Assembly (NCBI GenBank): GCA_009784635.1
Contig: WRBG01000138.1
Coordinates: 1 to 5,127, forward strand
DNA: 5,127 nt
Source of the DNA: Bacteroidales bacterium
GTDB lineage: Bacteria > Bacteroidota > Bacteroidia > Bacteroidales > UBA932
Direction: 5' to 3'
Positions 1 through 5,127 of this stretch are shown here, in pieces. The notes below the pieces were generated by a model, which was not told the DNA's origin, searched no databases, and saw nothing but the letters and a program-made list of their open reading frames with translations. The position numbers and the translations under genes are program-made. Each line of letters begins with the position of its first letter. The first letter of the stretch is position 1.

Positions 1-182
1 ATCCAAAAGGTTTTGTGCAAAATCAACATGCTGCCCGTCAAGGCGGCAAAATTGCCGGAGATGCTCGCAAAGCATTGGAAGTGAAAACAGGCGAAAGCGT
101 AGTTTCGGAGAACAACTACTTGCCGGAGAAGAATCCGGTGAAAAGACTGAAAAATGATGCCTCGAATAATACCGGTGGGTAA
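1..182 (+). CDS. dinD: C-terminal fragment of a DinD/BRO-like DNA-damage-inducible protein (5' end outside window)
   Basis: Only the last 59 codons are present: the first full codon is at position 3 and the TAA stop at 180-182. The fragment begins PKGFVQNQHAARQGGKIAG and continues with DARKALEVKTGESVVS and NYLP. The pattern of GGK, AGDAR, LE, KTG, VVS and then NYLP is what I remember from the C-terminal end of DNA-damage-inducible protein D and related BRO/RhuM-type proteins. The tail after NYLP is rich in Lys and Asn and probably disordered. In E. coli, DinD is an SOS-induced protein that antagonises RecA filaments; whether this homologue does so is unknown. The gene lies upstream of the efflux operon on the same strand, but a 76-base gap with its own candidate promoter suggests separate transcription. 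The assignment rests on recalled motif similarity over a short piece, so the symbol is tentative. A related phage-antirepressor-type BRO protein is the main alternative. Confidence 0.6.
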   Translation, partial: PKGFVQNQHAARQGGKIAGDARKALEVKTGESVVSENNYLPEKNPVKRLKNDASNNTGG

Positions 183-238
183 TTTGCTAGGGCGCGGCAT
201 CCCCATAGTTGAGGATGGTCGATATTCAAAATTTAATA

Positions 239-246
239 TACTTTTG
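239..246 (+). promoter_or_regulatory. Candidate Bacteroidetes-type -7 promoter element (TACTTTTG) for the efflux operon
   Basis: TACTTTTG matches exactly the TAnnTTTG -7 consensus recognised by the Bacteroidetes primary sigma factor. It lies in an AT-rich stretch just before the first gene of the operon. The upstream -33 element is weak: the nearest TTG (209-211) is 27 bases away, longer than the usual spacing of about 19-23. Transcription would be expected to begin around 251-254, leaving a leader of fewer than about 15 bases. No operator-like palindrome for a repressor is evident around it. Confidence 0.5.
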
Positions 247-258
247 TAAGTTATTTTA

Positions 259-1182
259 ATGCACATGACTCTTTCTCAAAAATGCGGCCTCTGTATGGCT
301 GCGCTCATATGGGTAGCCTGTCTTTCTGCCTGTAAGTCAGGAAGCGGACGCGGCAACAAAGCCGATGCCTCCGGCGTATTTGAGGCGACTGAAGTGGTGG
401 TTTCGGCGCAGGCTTCGGGACTTATTATGCAGTTCGAAATAGAAGAAGGCCTTGTGTTGAAAACAGGTCAGCGTATCGGATATATTGATACCATTCCCCT
501 GCATCTTAAAAAATTACAACTTTTGGCCAACATAAAAACCGTGGAAAGCCGTAAAACCGATATTCCCCTGCAAACGGCAGCCCTCAAAGAGCAGCTTGCC
601 ACCCAAAAGCGGGAATTGCAAAGGTTCGAAAACTTGGTGGACGCCCATGCTGCCAACCAAAAACAGGTGGATGACATTAGGGCCTCGGTGCATGTTTTGG
701 AAAAACAGTTGGCCGCCCAAACCCAGCTGCTGCAAAGCGGCAACCGGAGTCTTGAGCAGGAGCGTTTGGCGCTGGAAGTTCAAATTGCCCAAATAGAAGA
801 CCAAATAGTCAAAAGCGTGATTGCTTGCCCCATAAACGGAACGGTATTGGCTAAGTATTCCGAGCGCGGGGAGTTAGCCGCCCCGGGCAAAGCCCTTTTT
901 AAAGTAGCCGATATGGAGCAAATCTACCTAAGGGCCTACCTTACTTCTGCCCAACTGTCTCAAATCAAACTGGGACAAAAATGTACGGTATGGGCTGATT
1001 TTGGGGAGAAAGAGCGTAAAAGTTACGATGGTGTCCTAAGCTGGATATCAAACCGGTCCGAATTTACCCCCAAAAACATCCAAACCCGAAACGAGCGGGA
1101 CAATTTGGTATATGCGGTCAAGATTGCCGTGCAAAATGATGGGTATCTCAAGATTGGAATGTATGGAGAGGTTGGGTTGTGA
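259..1182 (+). CDS. HlyD/YbhG-like periplasmic adaptor lipoprotein of an ABC-2 efflux pump
   Basis: This membrane-fusion (adaptor) protein should connect the inner-membrane ABC pump encoded downstream to an outer-membrane TolC-type channel. The 307-residue product starts with a lipoprotein signal: a hydrophobic core at about 10-24, then lipobox L22-S23-A24-C25. Cys25 would be lipidated, anchoring the mature protein on the periplasmic side. No acidic residues follow the cysteine, so surface export is not indicated. The first half of a lipoyl domain is at about 38-77. A long coiled-coil hairpin spans about 80-186, and the second lipoyl half (IACPINGTVLAKY) lies at about 188-218. A beta-barrel region at about 220-307 contains FTPKNIQTRNER and LVYAVK, a hallmark of the YbhG/YhiI group. 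The hairpin tip resembles the TolC-contacting RLSD motif (R122, L126, N133, D138). ATG 259 is used; ATG 265 also fits the signal peptide and gives a longer leader. There is no Shine-Dalgarno sequence. The gene ends 3 bases before the first ATPase. Confidence 0.9.
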   Translation: MHMTLSQKCGLCMAALIWVACLSACKSGSGRGNKADASGVFEATEVVVSAQASGLIMQFEIEEGLVLKTGQRIGYIDTIPLHLKKLQLLANIKTVESRKTDIPLQTAALKEQLATQKRELQRFENLVDAHAANQKQVDDIRASVHVLEKQLAAQTQLLQSGNRSLEQERLALEVQIAQIEDQIVKSVIACPINGTVLAKYSERGELAAPGKALFKVADMEQIYLRAYLTSAQLSQIKLGQKCTVWADFGEKERKSYDGVLSWISNRSEFTPKNIQTRNERDNLVYAVKIAVQNDGYLKIGMYGEVGL

Positions 1183-1185
1183 TTT

Positions 1186-2052
1186 ATGATTCAAGTCAGA
1201 CAGATAAGCAAAAACTACAAAAATGTGCAGGCGCTCAAAGAGTTGAGCTTTGAGGTACAGGCAGGGGAAATCTTTGGCATCATTGGGCCGGATGGAGCCG
1301 GAAAAACCAGTCTATTCCGCATTCTTGCCACCCTCTTGCTGGCCGACAGCGGCTCCGCCAGAGTAGCGAATTTGGACGTGGTGCAGGATTATAAAAAAAT
1401 CAGAAGCCGAATCGGATACATGCCCGGACGTTTTTCGCTCTATCAAGATTTGTCCGTAATCGAAAACTTGGAACTTTTTGCCACGGTTTTCAATACTTCG
1501 GTAAAGGAAAATTACGACTTAATCAAAGATATTTATTGTCAAATCGAGCCGTTTAAAGACCGCAAGGCCGGAAAATTGTCGGGAGGAATGAAGCAGAAGT
1601 TGGCCCTAAGTTGCGCCCTCATCCATAAACCCACAGTCCTTTTTTTAGACGAGCCTACCACCGGCGTTGACCCGGTCTCCCGCAAAGAATTTTGGGACAT
1701 GCTCCGCAAATTGAAGCAACAGGGTATTACCATATTGGTTTCCACTCCCTATATGGACGAAGCCTCTCTGTGCGACCGCATTGCCTTGATTCAAAACGGG
1801 CAATTTCTGCACATCGACAGTCCGCAAAACATGGTCAAGCAATTCCCCAAGCCCCTCTATGCCATGGAAACCATCGAAAACTACAAATGGCTCAACACCT
1901 TAAAAAACGACGCCCGTATAGCATCGGTCTATATATGCGGCGAAAAACTCCACCTTACCTTTAAAGCCGACCCCGCCCTCCATCTTCCGGACTTAGTGCC
2001 GGTTGCACCCACCATAGAAGACTGTTTTATCCATCTAATGCAATATAATTGA
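1186..2052 (+). CDS. ABC transporter ATPase, first subunit, with Q-loop and H-loop substitutions
   Basis: This cytoplasmic ATP-binding subunit should power the ABC-2 permeases downstream, probably as a heterodimer with the next ATPase. In its 288 residues I see an A-loop tyrosine (Y11), Walker A GPDGAGKTS (34-42), signature LSGGMKQ (131-137), Walker B VLFLDEP with catalytic E156, and the D-loop VDP (161-163). Two canonical residues are missing. The Q-loop reads IGYMPGRFS with Gly81 in place of Gln, and the H-loop reads VSTPYMDEA with Pro188 in place of His. After the ATPase core, residues from about 215 to 288 form an extra C-terminal segment ending in PTIEDCFIHLMQ, which resembles the tails of DrrA-type and fused E. 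coli RbbA/YbhF-type exporters. ATG 1186 follows the adaptor stop by 3 bases. A purine-rich GGAGAGG at 1165-1171 is too far upstream to act as a Shine-Dalgarno. The stop overlaps the next gene's start. Confidence 0.93.
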   Translation: MIQVRQISKNYKNVQALKELSFEVQAGEIFGIIGPDGAGKTSLFRILATLLLADSGSARVANLDVVQDYKKIRSRIGYMPGRFSLYQDLSVIENLELFATVFNTSVKENYDLIKDIYCQIEPFKDRKAGKLSGGMKQKLALSCALIHKPTVLFLDEPTTGVDPVSRKEFWDMLRKLKQQGITILVSTPYMDEASLCDRIALIQNGQFLHIDSPQNMVKQFPKPLYAMETIENYKWLNTLKNDARIASVYICGEKLHLTFKADPALHLPDLVPVAPTIEDCFIHLMQYN

Positions 2053-2783
2053 ATACCATAGAAGTACATGAACTGACCAAAAAATTCGGCGACTTTACAG
2101 CCGTCGATAGCATTTCTTTTGATGTGGCCACCGGCGAAGTATTGGGCTTTTTAGGGGCCAACGGGGCGGGCAAAACCACAGCCATGCGCATGTTGTGCGG
2201 CTTGAGCAAGCCCAGTTCGGGCCAAGGTCGGGTGGCCGGTTTTGACATTGTTCGACAGCCGGAACAAATTAAAAAGAACATTGGCTACATGAGTCAAAAA
2301 TTTTCTCTGTACGAGGATTTAAAAGTATGGGAAAACATTCGCCTGTTTGCCGGCATCTATGGGATGGAAAACAGGCTTATCGCCACAAAAACAGACGAAA
2401 TGTTGCACCGGCTGGGGTTTGCGTCCGAAAAAAATACCATAGTTAAGACCCTGCCGCTTGGCTGGAAGCAAAAATTGGCCTTTTCCGTATCTATCTTTCA
2501 CGAACCCAAAATCGTGTTCTTGGACGAGCCTACCGGAGGCGTAGACCCTATTACCCGACGACAATTTTGGGAACTGATTTATCAAGCTGCCCATCGGGGC
2601 ATTACCCTCTTTGTCACCACCCATTATATGGACGAAGCCGAATACTGCAACCGGATATCCATGATGGTAGACGGGCGCATAGAGGCCTTGGGAACGCCCA
2701 AACAACTTAAACAACAATTTCAAGCGACCTCCATAGACGAAGTGTTTAGGAAGTTAGCGCGGAAAGCAGTAAGAAATGAATAA
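2049..2783 (+). CDS. ABC transporter ATPase, second subunit, with degenerate signature motif and TTG start
   Basis: This is the second cytoplasmic ATPase of the pump. Its 244 residues include an A-loop aromatic (F13), Walker A GANGAGKTT (36-44), an intact Q-loop (IGYMSQ, Q83), Walker B IVFLDEP (E160), a D-loop (VDP) and an intact H-loop (TTHYMDEA, H192). The signature that is normally LSGGxxQ reads LPLGWKQ at 135-141, losing the serine and first glycine. As I recall, LPLG(W/F)(K/R)Q occurs in the C-terminal half of YbhF/RbbA-type fused ATPases, so it is probably a family trait rather than damage. The protein ends soon after the core with SIDEVFRKLAR and lacks the longer tail of its partner. 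The start must be TTG at 2049: an in-frame TAA sits directly upstream at 2046-2048, and the first in-frame ATG lies inside Walker A. TTG shares four bases (TTGA) with the preceding stop, which suggests translational coupling. Confidence 0.93.
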   Translation: MNTIEVHELTKKFGDFTAVDSISFDVATGEVLGFLGANGAGKTTAMRMLCGLSKPSSGQGRVAGFDIVRQPEQIKKNIGYMSQKFSLYEDLKVWENIRLFAGIYGMENRLIATKTDEMLHRLGFASEKNTIVKTLPLGWKQKLAFSVSIFHEPKIVFLDEPTGGVDPITRRQFWELIYQAAHRGITLFVTTHYMDEAEYCNRISMMVDGRIEALGTPKQLKQQFQATSIDEVFRKLARKAVRNE

Positions 2784-2786
2784 ACG

Positions 2787-3902
2787 ATGGGGAAGACACA
2801 ACAATTTTCGGCCTTTATCAAAAAAGAGTTTCGGCATATTTTCCGCGACAGGCGCAGCATGCTCATCCTGCTGGGAATGCCCATCATCCAAATTATCCTC
2901 TTTGGATTTGCCATTACCACCGAAGTCAAAAATGCTCAAGTAGCGGTCTTTGACCCTTCTAACGACATCGCCACCCAACGCATCATCCACCGGTTACATG
3001 CCAGCGAATACTTCCATATTGCTTACTACCCCAACCATCCGGAGGACATTAACCAGCTGTTTCAAGAAGGAAAAATCCAGTTGGCCATACTGTTCAACGA
3101 CCATTTTGACCAACGCTTAAAACATACTGGAGATGCTTCCGTACAACTTCTTGCAGATGCCACCGACCCCAATCAAGCCAGCATAATGGTTGGATACGCT
3201 TCTAATATTTTGGCCGCCTTCCAACAAGAATGGATGCAGGAATGCCGCATACCCCTGCAAATAATACCGGAGATACGTATGCTCTACAATCCCCAAATGA
3301 AAGGAGCCTATAATTTTGTGCCCGGAGTCATGGGGCTGATTCTGATGCTTATCTGCGCTATGATGACCTCTATTGCCATTGTTCGGGAAAAGGAAACAGG
3401 CACTATGGAAGTATTGCTTGCCTCTCCCATAAAACCCGGCTATGTAATCTTTTCCAAAGTAATCCCCTATTTTAGCCTGTCGGTGGTCAATCTGATTACC
3501 ATCCTGCTGTTGTCGGTGTTTGTGCTGGGGGTGCCTGTTTCGGGAAGCCTGTTTTGGTTGGTCATCGTTTCCTTCCTCTTTATCACGGTGGCCTTGTCGT
3601 TAGGCATACTGATTTCTACCATCGTCCGCACACAGGTAGCCGCCATGCTTATTTCGGGAATGGCGCTGATGATGCCTGTGATGCTGCTTTCCGGCATGAT
3701 TTTTCCGGTAGAAAATATGCCCCTCATTCTGCAAGGACTCTCCCATATTGTTCCCGCCAAATGGTTTATCCTTGCCGTTAAGAAACTTATGATAGAGGGG
3801 TTGGCGCTGAGGTTTGTACTCAAAGAGTTTGCCATCCTCGCTTTGATGGCCCTGCTGCTCATCACAGTCAGTCTAAAAAAATTTAAAGTACGATTATCCT
3901 GA
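2787..3902 (+). CDS. ABC-2 type permease, first subunit (YhhJ/YbhS-like)
   Basis: This integral inner-membrane protein should form the transport path together with the next gene's product. Its 371 residues begin with an amphipathic stretch (FIKKEFRHIFRDRR). A first membrane segment follows at about 25-43, then a large extracytoplasmic domain at about 46-175. Five more membrane segments lie at about 176-198, 220-247, 254-280, 284-305 and 346-364. This single-plus-five layout with a big first loop is typical of the ABC2_membrane_3 family. The cytoplasmic loop after the second segment has REKETGTMEVLLASPI (about 200-215), the conserved stretch thought to contact the ATPases, and SGMIFPVENMP (about 302-312) is another family hallmark. 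The length is normal for the family (about 370). ATG 2787 lies 3 bases after the preceding stop; no Shine-Dalgarno is visible. The substrate is unknown; E. coli relatives are linked to drug and cation export. Confidence 0.92.
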   Translation: MGKTQQFSAFIKKEFRHIFRDRRSMLILLGMPIIQIILFGFAITTEVKNAQVAVFDPSNDIATQRIIHRLHASEYFHIAYYPNHPEDINQLFQEGKIQLAILFNDHFDQRLKHTGDASVQLLADATDPNQASIMVGYASNILAAFQQEWMQECRIPLQIIPEIRMLYNPQMKGAYNFVPGVMGLILMLICAMMTSIAIVREKETGTMEVLLASPIKPGYVIFSKVIPYFSLSVVNLITILLLSVFVLGVPVSGSLFWLVIVSFLFITVALSLGILISTIVRTQVAAMLISGMALMMPVMLLSGMIFPVENMPLILQGLSHIVPAKWFILAVKKLMIEGLALRFVLKEFAILALMALLLITVSLKKFKVRLS

Positions 3903-3907
3903 TTATT

Positions 3908-5020
3908 ATGCTGAAATTTTTAATAGAAAAAGAGTGTAAACAGATATTCAGAAATTCGTTTATTCCCAAATTATTGGTGGCCTTTCCGCTGATGGCCATG
4001 CTGGTATTTCCTTGGGCGGCTACCATGGAAATCAAGCATATTAATATACACATCTTAGACCTCGACCACAGCAGGCTTTCCCAAAGGCTGATTCATAAAA
4101 TCGAGGCCTCCACCTATTTTAACCTCACCGGACTTGCAGCATCAAATTCCGAAGCTATGAATGTCATTGAGTTAGGCAAAGCCGACATCATTCTTGAAAT
4201 AAGACCCGATTTTGAACGCCAACTTATCCACGAAGGCGCGGCCAAAGTGATGATTTCTTCCAACGCCGTAAACGGCATCAAAGGAGGATTAGGCGCATCC
4301 TATCTGGCGGGCATCCTGCAAGAATACGCAAGGGAACTGCGCAGCGAACAGGCCCCCGCCATCAGCCCTGCCCCCATCCCTGTCATTGAGGTCATTGACC
4401 AATATCGTTTCAACCCCCACCTCAATTATCAAATATTTATGATTCCCGCCTTGATGGTGATGATTCTGACCATGATTTGCGGCTTTTTGCCCGCGCTCAA
4501 TATTGTAGGAGAAAAAGAAGCCGGAACCATAGAACAAATGAACGTAACCCCTGTGTCCAGATTTGCCTTTATTTTGGCCAAGCTCATCCCCTACTGGCTT
4601 GCGGGTATTCTGATATGCACGCTTTGCTTTGGCATTGCCGCCTTAGTCTACGGACTGACCAATGCCGGTTCATTTCTCACTATCTACTTTTTTGCCGCCA
4701 TCTATATCTTGGTGGTATCGGGCATCGGGCTGATTATCTCCAACTACTCCTCCACCCTGCAACAAGCTATGTTTGTGATGTTTTTCTTTATGATGGTCAT
4801 GATTCTGATTAGCGGCCTTTTTACCCCCGTAACGAGCATGCCCAAATGGGCGCAGGCCATCACCATCATCAATCCGCTCAAGTATTTTATACAGGTGATG
4901 CGGGCTGTCTATCTTAAAGGAAGCGGCATTATTGACCTCTTATCCCCACTGGCCGCACTTATCACCTATGCCCTTTTTGCCAATGTTTGGGCGGTACTAA
5001 GCTATCGGAAAACAGCGTAA
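3908..5020 (+). CDS. ABC-2 type permease, second subunit (YhhJ/YbhR-like)
   Basis: The second integral membrane subunit is a paralogue of the preceding gene with the same plan and almost the same length (370 residues). A basic amphipathic start (LIEKECKQIFRN) precedes a membrane segment at about 20-38. An extracytoplasmic domain spans about 42-172, and five further segments lie at about 175-198, 219-248, 255-277, 283-304 and 345-365. The conserved cytoplasmic stretch differs from its partner, reading GEKEAGTIEQMNVTPV (about 201-216) against REKETGTMEVLLASPI. SGLFTPVTSMP (about 302-312) matches the partner's SGMIFPVENMP. The two proteins therefore probably form a heterodimer, each with its own face toward the ATPase pair. 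ATG 3908 lies 5 bases after the preceding stop. The TAA stop sits at the edge of the A-run that is the T-tract of the minus-strand terminator. This is the last gene of the operon. Confidence 0.92.
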   Translation: MLKFLIEKECKQIFRNSFIPKLLVAFPLMAMLVFPWAATMEIKHINIHILDLDHSRLSQRLIHKIEASTYFNLTGLAASNSEAMNVIELGKADIILEIRPDFERQLIHEGAAKVMISSNAVNGIKGGLGASYLAGILQEYARELRSEQAPAISPAPIPVIEVIDQYRFNPHLNYQIFMIPALMVMILTMICGFLPALNIVGEKEAGTIEQMNVTPVSRFAFILAKLIPYWLAGILICTLCFGIAALVYGLTNAGSFLTIYFFAAIYILVVSGIGLIISNYSSTLQQAMFVMFFFMMVMILISGLFTPVTSMPKWAQAITIINPLKYFIQVMRAVYLKGSGIIDLLSPLAALITYALFANVWAVLSYRKTA

Positions 5021-5054
5021 AAAAAACAGAGGTTGCCCGAATTGGACAACCTCT
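5019..5054 (-). terminator. Intrinsic terminator of the minus-strand rRNA operon, shared with the 3' end of the efflux operon
   Basis: AGAGGTTG (5028-5035) pairs perfectly with CAACCTCT (5047-5054), and two more G-C pairs are possible beyond one mismatch, around an 11-base interior. Read on the minus strand, the hairpin is followed by one G and then eight T (complement of 5019-5026), the standard intrinsic terminator form. It lies just downstream of the minus-strand 5S gene. On the plus strand the hairpin is followed only by TGTGATTT, so it would be a weak terminator for the efflux operon, although it may still protect or end that transcript. Confidence 0.85.
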
Positions 5055-5060
5055 TGTGAT

Positions 5061-5127
5061 TTGGCAGCTACCTACTCTCCCACTTGGTGTAGCAGTACCA
5101 TCGGCGCAAACGGGTTTAACTTCTCTG
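5061..5127 (-). rRNA. rrf: 5S ribosomal RNA, 3' part (5' end outside window)
   Basis: The reverse complement carries the 3' part of a bacterial 5S rRNA. In order it shows CAGAGAAGTTAAACCCGTTT, then GCGCCGATGGTACTGC, then GTGGGAGAGTAGGTAGC, ending in TGCCAA. These are the conserved loop and helix segments after the central region of the molecule. About 67 of an expected 110-115 nucleotides are present; the rest lies beyond the right edge. The exact 3' end is uncertain by a few bases (about 5059-5063) because the partner strand of the terminal helix is not visible. 5S is normally the last gene of an rRNA operon, so 23S and 16S are probably to the right, transcribed toward this window. The sequence style is Bacteroidetes-like. 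Confidence 0.93.

Noticed and set aside
179..186. TAATTTG as another -7 promoter element overlapping the DinD-like stop
   Set aside because: It is one base short of TAnnTTTG, and no -33 element stands out upstream.
209..211. TTG as the -33 element of the efflux promoter
   Set aside because: It is 27 bases from the TACTTTTG element, beyond the usual spacing. The promoter call therefore rests on the -7 element only.
198..217. Inverted repeat CATCCCC / GAGGATG after the DinD-like gene, as a terminator or operator
   Set aside because: The stem is 7 positions with one mismatch and no T-run follows. It is too weak to call, and could arise by chance.
468..804. Two overlapping minus-strand open frames inside the adaptor gene
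   Set aside because: They are antisense to the coiled-coil region, overlap each other and have no family resemblance.
1165..1171. GGAGAGG as a Shine-Dalgarno for the first ATPase
   Set aside because: It is 14 bases from the ATG, too far, and no other gene here has such a site. It is explained by the adaptor's own codons.
2319..2723. Minus-strand open frame of 134 codons inside the second ATPase gene
   Set aside because: It lies opposite a clearly conserved ATPase sequence and shows no recognisable motifs. It is a shadow of the coding strand.
3467..3865. Minus-strand open frame of 132 codons inside the first permease gene
   Set aside because: It is antisense to conserved membrane segments, with low-complexity composition and no domain. 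It is a shadow frame.
4477..4812. Plus-strand open frame of 111 codons in another frame of the second permease
   Set aside because: The main frame encodes conserved permease sequence throughout. This frame gives Cys/His-rich sequence without a domain and is not credible as an overlapping gene.

Overview
The window looks like ordinary chromosomal DNA from a member of the Bacteroidetes (Bacteroidota). The evidence is an exact TAnnTTTG promoter element (TACTTTTG at 239-246), no Shine-Dalgarno sequence at any start, a lipoprotein-type efflux adaptor, and an efflux gene order common in that phylum. I cannot name a genus.

Layout, left to right. Positions 1-182 hold the last 59 codons of a gene on the plus strand resembling the C-terminus of DinD/BRO-type DNA-damage-inducible proteins. 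A 76-base gap with a candidate promoter follows. Positions 259-5020 are a tightly packed plus-strand operon of five genes. They encode a HlyD-family lipoprotein adaptor, two ABC ATPases and two ABC-2 permeases with large extracytoplasmic loops. Gaps are 3, -4, 3 and 5 bases. At 5028-5054 lies a perfect 8-bp hairpin whose T-run is on the minus-strand side. The window ends inside a 5S rRNA gene on the minus strand (about 5061-5127), so an rRNA operon probably arrives from the right and converges on the efflux operon.

How the genes work together (inferred from the family): the two ATPases pair as a heterodimer beneath a heterodimer of the two permeases in the inner membrane. The adaptor links this pump to a TolC-type outer-membrane channel, as in the E. 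coli ybhGFSR and yhiI-rbbA-yhhJ systems. No TolC gene and no TetR-type regulator is visible here. The substrate cannot be read from the sequence.

The most informative observation is that the two ATPases are degenerate in complementary ways. The first lacks the Q-loop glutamine and the H-loop histidine but keeps a perfect LSGGMKQ signature. The second keeps the Q- and H-loops but has LPLGWKQ as its signature. The heterodimer should therefore have one consensus and one degenerate ATP site. I see no mobile element, CRISPR array or evidently novel system.
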